NCBI GenBank assembly: GCA_963693315.1 | Contig: OY856188.1 | Span: forward strand, 270,067,114-270,131,113 | Direction of reading: 5' to 3' | DNA from: Diogma glabrata | Taxonomy: Eukaryota; Arthropoda; Insecta; Diptera; Cylindrotomidae | DNA length: 64,000 bases | Part shown: piece by piece, positions 10,976 through 20,960 of the stretch | Numbering within the stretch: position 1 is the first letter of the stretch | How the letters are laid out: each line of letters opens with the position of its first letter | The notes under the pieces: generated by a model | Databases searched by the model: none | What the model was told of the DNA's origin: nothing | Seen by the model: only the letters and a program-made list of their open reading frames with translations | Program-made: the position numbers and the translations under genes

Positions 10976-11971
10976 CTGTAATACCCGTAAAACAATTTTG
11001 GGAAAAATGCATGAAATGTACACTAATTGTGCATGACACAAAATATCTGTGCACAAAATTGTTTATAACACATGTCATGCACATAATGTGCGCCATACCA
11101 TGCACATGTCGTAAAACGCCTTAGCACATATATGCACAGATATTTCAGACTCATTTGCATCAAATGTGCTCTAAAATGTTCACAATATGTTCATTCACAG
11201 CTTTGCAGCAATGTATACATTTTTCAGAGACATGTTGAAGGCATGTGCACAGAAAAGTCGTATTTTGTTCAAGAAACTTTCAGGTTCATTTTAGACACAA
11301 ATTCACCACTTGTGCATTTACATATTCACGATGAATTTACAAAAGATACATAAATTTTCTGTATACTTCTTAGAAACATGTTTATGACATATTATAAAAT
11401 ATCAAATAAATTCGTTAATGAAATATCATAACCTTATACTAACCAATGTGTAGTCATAACACAGCCGCTGTTATCATAGTCTTTAAGCCGAGAAGCGATA
11501 ACTAAACTTCATAATTTTGTAAACTATGTATATCTTAAATGGTTAGAACTCTAGTGAAGTTTAACCAACTGAAATTTATATATTTCGTACACAAGTAAAT
11601 GCGCATTTCGTCCACATGTATATAGATCATTTCGTAAAAATGTTTCATGCGAACTTTATAAACAAATGCACAAATATAAAATTACACGGTGAACATTTGT
11701 TTAAAGTAAACATGTATACATGTATACAAAATGTGCATAAAACATCTTGTTTAAAGTTCTATGCACATTTTATTTACATGTTTACATGATTTAAAAGTGT
11801 TAAATTAAAACAAATTTGTATGACGTTAGTACTCAAATACATTTATACTTCTAGTAAATTTTAAATAGACACTAGAATATTTCCAAAAAAGTACAAAATT
11901 AGTCAAAATAAAATGTGCACGAAATATGCACCTACTCGTGCACCATGCACATGATGTTTGTCGGGATACTC
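10976..11971. mobile_element. Inverted-repeat element dense in TGCACAT motifs
   Basis: About 1 kb bounded by GTAATACCCGTAAAACA on the left and TGTTTGTCGGGATACTC on the right, which pair imperfectly as terminal inverted repeats. TGCACA, ATGTGCAT or GTGCATG motifs recur more than a dozen times on both strands, concentrated in the outer parts of the interval. Such subterminal motif clusters commonly bind the transposase of a parent element. No transposase is encoded; the 73-codon frame at 11132-11353 is rich in these motifs and is not a convincing gene. I interpret this as a non-autonomous DNA transposon of unknown superfamily. Confidence 0.5.
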
Positions 11972-12008
11972 TTCAATTTTCAGTAGTCGATAACTGATCA
12001 ATCTTTTA

Positions 12009-12560
12009 ATCTATCTATCTATCTTCTATCTACAATCTACATATATCTATATATGATAAATAAAAATGTAAATATTCATTGGTTCAAAATACGTAATCTC
12101 TGAATGTATACTGGATCCGATTCTCTTGAAATTTGGACACAATGTTGCATTCAAATACAGAAAGGTTATTATATAGTTCTTTTTTTTAGTGATATGTGTT
12201 TCATATAGGAATGTAAGCTGCCAACAAGCACAAGTGTTCCTCACCTGCATTAATCTCAATTCAATCTTTTTTATGGTCGAGTTTCACTTGAAGACTTAAT
12301 TTAATCGATTAGTTATGTATGGGTGATCACCCATATATTGTTTTGTTCAATTTATCAACCATATTGGTTGACTACCGATTAATTGTATAACCACTCCAGT
12401 GTTATTGTATATCCAGTGTGTTGATGGTTGTTTCTGGCTTTGTGTAACAAGACTTTGACCTAAATGGAAGTAGTGCTAACCACTAGACCATTCAACACAT
12501 ATATACATACATTTATATGCATACGGTCATAAAAATGTTCTATTTCATTTTTTCCCATTG
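12009..12560 (+). mobile_element. Helitron-like 5' end remnant
   Basis: It begins in CTATCTATCTATCTTCTA followed by a TATATCTATATATGATAAATA stretch, and then an ATTCATTGG...GGATCCGATTCTCTTGAAAT-type sentence as found at Helitron 5' ends. The same lead-in occurs at about 37257, where Helitron helicase sequence lies downstream. No Rep or helicase coding remains here and no 3' hairpin end could be located. The class call is tentative. Confidence 0.35.
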
Positions 12561-12818
12561 CATAGAATGAAATTGGTTCTATTGTATATTATACCAAATA
12601 CTTCTACACGGAATGGCGTTTTGGGAGATAATTTGTTTCAAAACCAGATTTCAAAAAACGATTTAGTGCGTTCGTTCAAAACAACAGTTGACATGATGTA
12701 TGTGATACATATATAAGTTTCAATAGTTCAGGTTGACAAAACGCCTGCCATAGGACAGATTCAATGCTCGAACTATAAACGAAGTGACAATTAATAAAAA
12801 ATATATAAAGAAATTCAA
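12561..12818. other. Short non-coding spacer
   Basis: AT-rich sequence with no recognisable feature. A 23-bp phrase at its right end (AAAAAATATATAAAGAAAT) duplicates the start of the adjacent inverted-repeat unit. Confidence 0.3.
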
Positions 12819-13092
12819 GGTTCATAAAAAATATATAAAGAAATGAAAAATGGCAAAAAATTTTCTAAACGAATTCCCCTCATTCGTTGATAAATTTTCA
12901 TAATTTTTTGGAAAATTCCTCAAGCAAGTGGTATTGATGATAGCCCTTGGCCTACGTTTTCGAGCTTTTATCGATATACTTGCTTTCGAAATTTTTGGCA
13001 AACAATTATTTCAAATTATCACCGCCCTTACAACTGAAATTACAACTGAAAATTTTTTGCCATTTTTAATTTCTTTATATATTTTTTATGAA
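12819..13092 (-). mobile_element. MITE-like unit carrying module X
   Basis: A ~275-bp unit with ~43-bp terminal inverted repeats: GGTTCATAAAAAATATATAA on the left and its inverse ending TATATATTTTTTATGAA on the right. Inside is module X (GGCGGTGATAATT-type core), inverted relative to 6990-7158. It is non-coding, and the 64-codon frame across it is a shadow. Module Y follows directly on the right, so this is either a MITE inserted in Y or one unit of a tandem X-Y array. Confidence 0.6.
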
Positions 13093-13310
13093 TTATACGT
13101 TGGCCTACTGCAATATCAGTGAATTATTTCAAAACATTTTTGATATTTTTTAATATCGCATTAGGCCAGACGTATAACTATTTGATATTACTATAATTTA
13201 AATGTTATTGGTGAAATTGAATGATGTCATTATATTTTAGAGAATTTTATTGGGTTAAATTAAAATAAAACTAGGGCAAAAAAATTTCTAAGAAATTTCC
13301 AATTATTTTT
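13093..13310 (-). repeat. Y repeat module, copy 2 (inverted)
   Basis: Inverse of 7159-7341. Shared phrases include GGCCTACTGC, TTGGTGAAATTGAATGATGT and TTTTATTTTAATTTAACCCA. It ends at an X-end-to-Y junction (GGGCAAAAAAATTTCT) like the one at 7150-7160, which supports tandem ancestry of X and Y. Confidence 0.7.
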
Positions 13311-13724
13311 TCGAATTGTAAAAATTTAAATTATTTCAAAATTTTTTTACTGGAACTGGCTACAATTAATATACGTATTAAGGAATTGCGACTCTTTCTC
13401 TGTTAATTAGTTGGAATCGCTGAAATTTGAATTCACTAAATGAATCTTTTGTTTTATATATTTCTAAAAAAATTTATATATTTTTTAAAATTACTTTAAT
13501 GGTTTTGAATAGATACATTCAACATACGCATTTTGTAGTTGCAACTAACACACATTTTTTTGCTGTTGTTGTTGTATTTTCGTATTTGCTTGTTCTCTAT
13601 TTATTTATTAAGACATTATCATTTTAAGAGTAAATATTTAATTTTGATATTGACTGTGGAAAATATAAAGTATCAAGAACCTATTATTAATTAAATGACA
13701 AATAATAAGCTACTTAATTAACTT
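13311..13724. other. AT-rich spacer
   Basis: No feature can be supported. The 66-codon frame at 13427-13627 is hydrophobic low-complexity sequence with no domain. Confidence 0.35.
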
Positions 13725-13849
13725 TCCGATATGGGAAGTTATTGTTTTTGGGTCGATTTTCGACATCGGAATTTTTAGGATACCTTTACGTTTCATGACC
13801 TTCTGAAGCTGTTTAAACTATTTTTAGGTGGCAGTCTGTATGTGTGTGT

Positions 13850-16155
13850 GTTTTTTTTTTGTTTTTCGTAGGAAGATGAAACGTTTCAAAAAATCCACCT
13901 GGAACCCGACTCTCCAGGCGACCGCGGATCCTTGCCGGGTAAAAACATCTCCATTGCTCTTGTGGTCCTGTTGTTTCCCTATTGTATCCCTGTTGTGTAC
14001 CAATTAAGCCATTCTTTCGCAGGACAGGGGTTGAGTGTAGTACTCTCTCGATTATTATGTGTTTTTGGGGTTTTGCTGTGTAGTGTTGAGCATGGCTGCT
14101 CTTCGTTCGTCTTGTCTCAGTCGTTTCATCATACTTGTGATGATCTCATTCGCTATGTCCCAGTTATTTTTTGAGCTCAGAATGATTTGCATGATGCTAT
14201 GCGTAGTGATTGACTCTCCCATATCTAGCTCAATAAGTCTTCGTGAATTTGCAAACCTTCCGCATTCGATTAGCACATGCTCAGCATTCTCGGCCTTACC
14301 CTCACAATAGAGACAGTATGGATCCGTTACGTGCTTATACTTGTAAATATAAGTACTCACGGAAACATCCATGGCCTGAGATCATCTGATCATCAAATCA
14401 TGGTTGACATCACCGTGTTTTCTTGATGTCCATACATTTATGTCAGGTATCATCACAAAGGTCCGTCGTCCGTTGGATGAAGTTTCCCATTTCACTTGCC
14501 ATTCTATATGACTGTCTATGTTGAAGTCTGGGCGTGTTCGTCGGTTCCTATCATTTCACGTTGCTATACGCAGAGCCGATACCTCTTTTGCTGCAATATC
14601 GATAGGCATCCTTCTCGCAATAACATTTACAGTCTTGTCAGACAAAGACAGCAAATGCGCAACGATGTCAGTCTGTAGGCCGTTTTAATAGGTCTAACAT
14701 AAGATGGCGTTTCCACAGCGTAGGCCCATATGGGTGCCGCATACATCAATATTGATGTGCTAACGCTACTGAGAATCTTTCTGATCGGTGGTCTAGGGCC
14801 GCCAATGTTTGGCATCAGTCTTGCAAGAGCAGCCTCCACTCGTTTAGCTTTGTCACCAGCGTACATCAAGTGGTCTTTAAAGTTGAGTCTGTGGTCTAGA
14901 ATGACTCCAAGATACTTCAGGTGCGGGCCAGATTTTATGATCTGTCTACCAACGTGGATATCGATACTTTCCTCCCCTTTTCTGCTACTCATTAGTACGA
15001 CTGCCGTTTTGTGATCGGCCAACTCTAGTCCTTTGCTGTTCAGCCATGCTCTAATGGTGGTTATGGTCTGGTTACAGTTGCTCGTAATGTCCGTAAGGTT
15101 CTTGGCTACAACAACTATGGCAATGTCGTCTGCATAGCCGATAATCGTTATTTGTTCCGGCACTATGAGAACACAATCGTACATGATGTTCCATAGCAGT
15201 GGTCCAAAGACCGATCCTTGGGGTACTCCTCCTATTATATTGTACTTCTTAGGACCTGCTTCGGTATCATAGACCAGAGTTCTTCCCGTGAAGTAACTGG
15301 CTATTATACGTAGCAAGTAGTCAGGTACATGCAGTTTGTCTAGGGCTCTCATGATTTGGTTCCAGTTGGCAGAGTTAAAGGCATTTTTAACATCCAGAGT
15401 GACAACAGCACAATACTGTTTATCACCCTTTAGCCATCTTTTACCACTCAAAGCTTTATGCGCTATCTCACATACTGCAGATATTGCATCAAAGGTAGAG
15501 CACTTCTTTCTAAAACCAAACTGCCGGTCAGAAAGGCCCCACTCGCCTTCAGTATGTTGCTCATGTCGAGTACCAATAATTCTCTCAAAGATCTTTCCAG
15601 TTGTGTCCAACATGCACAGTGGGCGGTAGGATGAGGATGCTTCTGGTGACTTGTCACCTGTCAGAAGAAGCACAAAGCGTTGGCGCTTCCATTCCTCAGG
15701 AAATGTCCCTTTTTTTAGGCAATCAGTGTAAATATTTTCGAATACATTCGGCTTCTTCTTTATCGCTGTTTTTAAGACGATATTTGGGATGCCGTCGAGA
15801 CCAGGCGTGCTATTAATGGATAATTTGAGCAACGTGCTTAGGACCTCTTCGGTGGTGACAGCCGAAATTGAATTATCGTCAATTTGCAGCTCACGAGGTA
15901 GGAAAAAGTCAATGTGGTGTGGAAAATTGCCGGACACAATTTCAGCCATTATAACTGGGCAACCTGGTGCAGCAAATTGAACACCCTTAAGTTTAGTAAG
16001 CACAATTTTGTACGCACTTTCCCATGGGTTATTCTGAGCTTCATCTATAAGACACTGGAATGATCTGCTCTTACTATCAGCAATTGCTTTCCGCAATTCT
16101 TTCCGCTTTTCGCGAAAATCATTTTGGAACTGCTCATAGTGCTCATGATTGTGTG
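13850..16155 (-). mobile_element. R1-clade non-LTR retrotransposon, 5'-truncated, in a CA microsatellite
   Basis: Both sides carry the same 17-bp sequence AGTCTGTATGTGTGTGT (13833-13849 and 16156-16172, plus strand), the target-site duplication of this insertion. The 3' end on the minus strand is a short poly(A) (T run at 13851-13860). The 5' end is truncated just upstream of the RT domain, as usual for target-primed reverse transcription. The site is the CA/TG microsatellite of an A630 unit. The R1-clade lineages Waldo and Mino are known to target such simple repeats, so this may be a member of that group; that is inference. Confidence 0.85.
14055..16155 (-). pseudogene. R1-clade reverse transcriptase ORF2, frameshifted
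   Basis: The long frame (14627-16267, minus) encodes the RT; its first ~40 residues are translated A630 and microsatellite sequence, not LINE. True LINE protein starts near EHYEQFQNDFREKRKELRKA. Then come STPGLDGIPNIVLKTAI; SSYRPLCMLDTTGKIFERII; QFGFRKKCSTFDAI; catalytic VTLDVKNAFNSANW; GGVPQGSVFGPLLWNIMYD; catalytic GYADDIAIVV; and LKYLGVILDHRLNFKDHL. A frameshift near 14640 moves the C-terminus to another frame (ARRMPIDIAAKEVSALR), and another near 14370 leads to the Cys/His motif CLYCEGKAENAEHVLIEC at about 14240-14315. RT catalytic aspartates are intact, but the ORF is broken and lacks the endonuclease. Confidence 0.9.
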
Positions 16156-16348
16156 AGTCTGTATGTGTGTGTTTGTGCGTGTATGTGTGTAATGTGTATC
16201 TATTGCTGTATGTGAACCAATTTTTGTCCAACGCTTTCTCAACAACGGATGGGTCGATTTTAACCAAATCATTTGATTTAAATCAGTGATTTAAATCAGA
16301 TTTAAATCAACTTGATTTTCTTAAAAAAATCATTGATAGCAATTCAAA

Positions 16349-17642
16349 AATATGGAGGGGCTGAAATCTCACAGCTCTGAGATATCAAGACTTCGGTCTG
16401 GGTTAAGGATTTTGATATAGTTTTCGGCAAAAAACTTTTATGAGGACATGGTTTTTAGTTTTGGGCAGCGATGTATATCAAACATAACTCTTTGTTAAAG
16501 TACAAGTATTTTTTATCTCTGTTTAAAAATTTATTACAAAACTAACACGAAACATCAACACGTTGCCGGAAAATTATAATCAAAATTCCAAAAATATTGC
16601 AAAAATTAAATAAAATCAAACTTTTTCAAAATCATAAAAATATTCCAAAAATTAGAATAAAATCAAATATTCAAATATTTTCTAAATTCCAATAATATTT
16701 CAAAAATTCTTACAAATTCAAACTTTTTCCAAAATTCTAAAAATATTGCAAAAATTATTACAAAATCAAAAATACTAACTTTTTCAGAATTCCAAAAATA
16801 TTACAAAAACTATAACAAATTCAAAAATTTCCATGTCCAATTTCATTTTCAATTACATTTACGTCATAAAAACAGCTACATTTTTTTCCCAAAAAATTGG
16901 CTAAAAAATTAAATGAAATCATTTTTTGACACACTTGACATTATTTTTTGACAAACTTATGATGCCATAATTCTCAATAATAATAATAAAATTTCATTTC
17001 GAGCAAACAATTTTGTTTTTTTCCAAAAAATTGGGTAAAAAATAAATAAAAACCTTTCTTTTGACACACTTGACAACATTTTTTGACAAATTTATAATGC
17101 CATAATTCTCAATAATAATAATAAAATTTCATTTCAAACAAACAATTTTATTTTTTTCCAAAAAATTGGGTAAAAAAATAAATAAAAATCTTTCTTTTGA
17201 CACACTTGACAACATTTTTTTGACAAACTTATAATGCAATAATCTAGTTTTTGATCTCACATACCAATCCCTACTCACATACCAATCCCTACACATATCA
17301 ATCCCTATACCAAGATTACCCCAAATTCAATGTTCCTACTCGTAATCACTTAAAATGAACGTTTTTTAAGCCAAAAATATGAAAATTTGCTATTTTTGAC
17401 ACACATAATGATTTTTTTGACACACTTCCGGCACAGTTATCGAACACAGCGTCCTTTCGGACCTGTATCTTGTGAATACCTATTTTTAGAAAAAAAAATT
17501 TTGAAATCCCTCCAGCCGTTTTCCCTGCAGTGTAGGTAATGAAGGCGGAATTGCTTTTTTAGAATCAAATGCCAAAAAAAGTGGGGGTAAGAATTATACT
17601 TAGAGCTCATGAATGTAATACTTAGGTCTTTCAGACCGAAGT
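16349..17642 (+). repeat. Element E, copy 1 (minisatellite-bearing repeat)
   Basis: It starts TATGGAGGGGCTGAAATCTC, then a CTCTGAGATATCAAGACTTCG and GGTCTGGGTTAAGGATTTTG segment. It continues with diverged ~50-bp AT-rich units (CCAAAAATATTGCAAAAATT type), then a TTTTTGACACACTT-rich right part. It ends in the hairpin ACTTAGGTC-TTTCA-GACCGAAGT (17620-17642). The same order is found at 23839-25904 and, inverted, at 34036-40745. It encodes nothing, and the class is unknown. Confidence 0.7.
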
Positions 17643-17659
17643 AAATTCAATTCAAATTC

Positions 17660-18205
17660 AAAAAAAATTTTCAATAAAATGTATTGTGTGGTAGGAATTT
17701 TAATATGTTTCACAACAACATACAGAAACCTTTTAAGAGCAAGTTCCCATAATAACATGCGTGCTAAGGTGATGATAGACACAATACTTTTTTTTTTAAG
17801 TTTTTCTTAATGAATTGACAACTAAACAGTAAATCCTATCACGTAATAAAATATGACATATGCCAATATTTCATGATAGGATAAAGAAAATAAAAAGGGC
17901 AAAAATCAAATTGTTTAGAAAAATTTGCACAAACAAAACTAAAATCGAATTGCCAATAAGCCAGTAAGTGGCATTGGCATGGTACAAAATCATGTGATGC
18001 ACTGTCTTTCTTAATAATAAAAGAAAAGACATATAGTTCTATATAAGCTCGAGCAAGAAATAACGTGCCATCTTGAAGGAATATTCCATAATTAACATTG
18101 AGAACACTACCGTTGATTGAATACAGCTCATCCGCCAGCTCCTCTAAAATATCACAATAAAAAAAAATTACAAATTAACAAAAACTAATTCCTCCATATG
18201 GGAAT
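17660..18205 (-). repeat. Repeat D, copy 1
   Basis: Read on the minus strand it contains TATTCCTTCAAGATGGCACG, TTTCTTGCTCGAGC, GACAGTGCATCACATGA, CCTATCATGAAATATTGGCA and finally ACAATACATTTTATT. It shares these with copies at 26610-27003, 38845-39490 and 48755-50455. A CCTATCATGAAATATTGG...CACGTGATAGG inverted motif lies at 17836-17881. It is non-coding and of unknown class. Confidence 0.65.
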
Positions 18206-19189
18206 TGGAAAATTTAGGAAAATTCAAAATAAATTTAAAATTCAATTGAATATAAAAATATTTTCAAATAACTGAGAAGTATTTCAACATAACTTTTGAA
18301 TAGTAGAGAATACAACCATGTGATTAATTGAGCTAAAACCTGGCCAGTATAAGAACAACCATAGTTGCTTGTTTTTTCCGAAAGCATTCGATGTGATAAG
18401 CTACTTTTTGGCATTGTCCCAGACATCAGAGACTCCGGATATATTCAAGTCCTGATTGTACCGCTACCCCAGGCACTATCAAATATTCTTTGATTTTTCT
18501 TCAAACTTAAAAGTACTTAGGCAAGAATTGTCAAAATGCGAGATGCGCTCATCATTCATGACAAATAAGATTTCTCTAAAGCAGTAATAAAATATCTTAG
18601 TTTGGTAACGGTGTTTGACTAGACACGATTTTCATGTCGCTAGAACAAAAATCAGTATGTCAGTGTAAAAATCTATAGTAACTAAAAACTGTTACTTTAG
18701 TTTTATCTTTCCTTGCCTCTCAAAAGAATACAACCAAACCTAATGATTTATATAAAGTAGTTGGAACCACATTTTCAAAAAAAATGGATACAGGACCACT
18801 TCTTCAAAAATTATACAAATTAAAGTAAATTTTTTTAAAAATCAAAAAAATCCGATTTAAATCAAATAAATCCGATTTTTTTGATTTTTTTTTTAAGAAA
18901 ATCAGAGTTTTATGCAACTCTGATTTTAACGGAAATGGTCGCAATCGATGTATCTTGATTCTTGGCGTAACTTAGAATCCAGTCTTTTTCTCGCGAAATC
19001 AGTTCATTTGTTTTTTAGTGGTTTCTAAAAAACTGAAAATCATCTCTTGCAAATATAATGAGATTAAATAATGCTATCAAGGTCATGAAGCTTCTATATT
19101 ATTTGTCATCATGTCAGCCATTTATGATGAGATTTACTGAGATTTAATTAGAATAATATACAAATTCCTATCTTAGTTTTTGAGTTTTT

Positions 19190-19400
19190 TAAATGTGAGA
19201 CTTTCAGCGTACACCTTAAAGAGATTTGTATCAAATCCAACTGCGCCTTTTGATACTGTGTTTTTCAGGTTTTTAATTGTGTCCGAGACTTCAAATCTGT
19301 TTGTTGGCCGAAGCACAAAAGGATCATTTAAATTTATTATCGGCATTTGAATTGAGGTTGATGCTATAGGGGGAGTGGTAATATTTATGTTCGCTTGTCC
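19190..19400 (-). pseudogene. LINE RT scrap fused to BEL/Pao remnant
   Basis: The minus frame reads NLNDPFVLRPTNRFEVSDTI, then KNLKNTVSKGAVGFDTNLFK. This is the typical entry to a non-LTR RT domain (a 'LK...SKG-DG-D' block), unlike the BEL/Pao sequence it joins. Only about 60 residues survive before an A630 boundary. The junction with BEL sequence near 19400 is probably an insertion or deletion breakpoint. Confidence 0.5.
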
Positions 19401-20960
19401 TGCTACAGCAAAATATAATTCCATAAATAGTTTTGCATAAAAAATCATAGGGGCTAGGGACAGAACCCTTATATATCAAATTGTTACGCGATTTCGGATT
19501 AGACGAATCTTTTAGTGCAAGAACCAAAGTGACTAATTTTGAATGACATTTCAAACTGATCAAGATTAGTATTCCAATGCATAACCAATATTGAAATTGA
19601 CTTGGAATCAGAACTGTCGTCGAATGATAATTCTTCATGATTGCATTTTATTTTTCGTAAATCAAAACCACCTAACGATAACAACTTTATAAAGCTTGAT
19701 TTTAGGCATTCTGCCTCCTTTACAGAATCAGCACCACTCAGAAAATCATCGACATAAAAATCCCTTGACAAAACGACTGATACTTCTGGATATGTTTTTC
19801 CTTCGTCATTTGCTAATTGTTTTAGCGTGCGTATCGCTAAAAATAGTGCGCTTGCCGTACCATATGTAACGGTATTAAGACGATTACATTTAATGCCATC
19901 GTTAGGCGTATCACGCCACCATATTCGATGGAAATCTTGATCCTTTTCTGATAAACCAATTTGTTGATACATCTCAGTTATCTGTGATATCAATGCAATA
20001 TTTTCTAAATCGTAAGATTAGTGAAAATAAATCTGGCTGGATGGTAGGACCTACCATTAGGCAATCGTTTAAATAAAGTTCAGATTTTGATTTAGAAGAT
20101 GCATTAAATACGACTCTAACTTTCGTCGTGGTGCTATTGTCTTTAACGACAGCATGATGCGGTAAAACATATTGTTTCTGAATCTTATTATTTAGTTGAT
20201 GAACATCATCAATAACTGACATGTGATTAAGTTCATAATATTTTTTCATGAACTTAACATAATGACGACGAAGATCTTATTTACTTTCCATATAAATAAA
20301 TTGACGAAAAGCAATGGAACTAGAGTCTCCAAGATTTTCTATTTTTGATTTAAATGGTAAAGATACGGTGTATCTACCAGTTGAACTGCGTGTAAAATTA
20401 TTAGAATAATATTCTTTACATATTTTTTCTTCCAAAGAGTAATTGTTTTGTGAAACAATTGCCATTTGAATCCAAAACTTTTGAGCTTGATTATTCAATT
20501 CTTTGAGAGTACATAGAAACGACGATGTATTTACGGAACACGTTTGTATATAAGATTGATTTCGCGGACTGTATGAAATTTTTCCAGATACGACATATCC
20601 AAACACCGTATATTTAAGAACGAAGGAAGTTTCTTAGTTAATTGTCCCTTTCATCAGAAATAATTTCACTGTAAATCTTCGCACCAATTAGTAAATCTAT
20701 TTGGTCCGGATTATAAAAAGTTTGGTCAGCTAATTGAATCAACGGTGGAACTTCATCTGGTTTAAAATAAACTGAATACATATAGGAAGAATTCCGGTAA
20801 TCTTAGGTATTACTAAAAATTTTAGTGAAGCCTGGTAGTCGGATACCCTTGATGGGATGTCTAACTGGATTTGATGTTTTCTCTAATTCTGTTTGAACCT
20901 CATTAAACTTTGAGTAAGTTAAATGAAGCCTATGAAGAGAAGATTGAATATTAACCAATG
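19400..20960 (-). pseudogene. BEL/Pao-type LTR retrotransposon pol fragment
   Basis: Read on the minus strand from about 20940. A HPIKGIRLPGF block is followed by protease residues QLADQTFYNPDQIDLLIGAK, then a GYVVSGKISY spacer, KFWIQ..SLEEKICKEYYSNN and GRYTVSLPFKSK. The RT then reads LPHHAVVKDNSTTTKVRVVF, NASSKS.LYLNDCLMVGPTIQ, FHRIWWRDTPNDGIKCNRLN, VTYGTASALFLAIRTLKQL, and the active site DFYVDDFLSGADSVKEAE (about 19735-19785). It ends near LAPMIFYAKLFMELY at 19400. Several stops and frameshifts interrupt it. RNase H, integrase, gag and LTRs are not seen. The YVDD-LSGADS motif is diagnostic for BEL/Pao. Confidence 0.9.

Larger units (their letters stand above)
16265..18922. mobile_element. 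hAT transposon (hAT-3), non-coding interior with nested repeats
   Basis: The flanking 8-bp direct repeats ATTTTAAC (16257-16264 and 18923-18930) interrupt an A630 unit exactly, giving a confident insertion of 2,658 bp. The ends are CAAATCATTTGATTTAAATC on the left and the inverse of CAGAGTTGCATAAAACTCTG on the right, with shared GATTTTCTTAAAAAAATCA-type inverted sequence and repeated GATTTAAATCA. An 8-bp duplication and CA-start ends fit hAT. No transposase domain is recognisable; the 63-codon antisense frame at 18235-18426 is unidentified. It contains an E copy and a D copy. Confidence 0.75.
13725..19190 (-). repeat. A630 repeat, single inverted copy split by two insertions
   Basis: Three pieces reconstruct one A630 unit on the minus strand. 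13725-13849 is the palindromic end plus CAGACTGCC and the CA microsatellite. 16156-16264 is the rest of the microsatellite through GTTGTTGAGAAAGCG and GGGTCGATTTTAAC (plus-strand wording). 18923-19190 runs from ATTTTAACGGAAATGGTCGC through CAGTTTTTTAGAAACC-type sequence to the AACTAAGATAGG end. The breaks coincide with target duplications of the R1 element and of a hAT, so the repeat is older than both. Confidence 0.8.

Noticed and set aside
12440..12500. tRNA-like A-box phrase TGGTCTAGTGGTTAGCAC on the minus strand
   Set aside because: The A-box half looks good, but no B box or closing acceptor stem follows, so neither a tRNA nor a SINE can be supported.
14059..15980. Plus-strand frames of 63-97 codons opposite the R1 RT
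   Set aside because: Shadows of the minus-strand RT, which carries all recognisable motifs.
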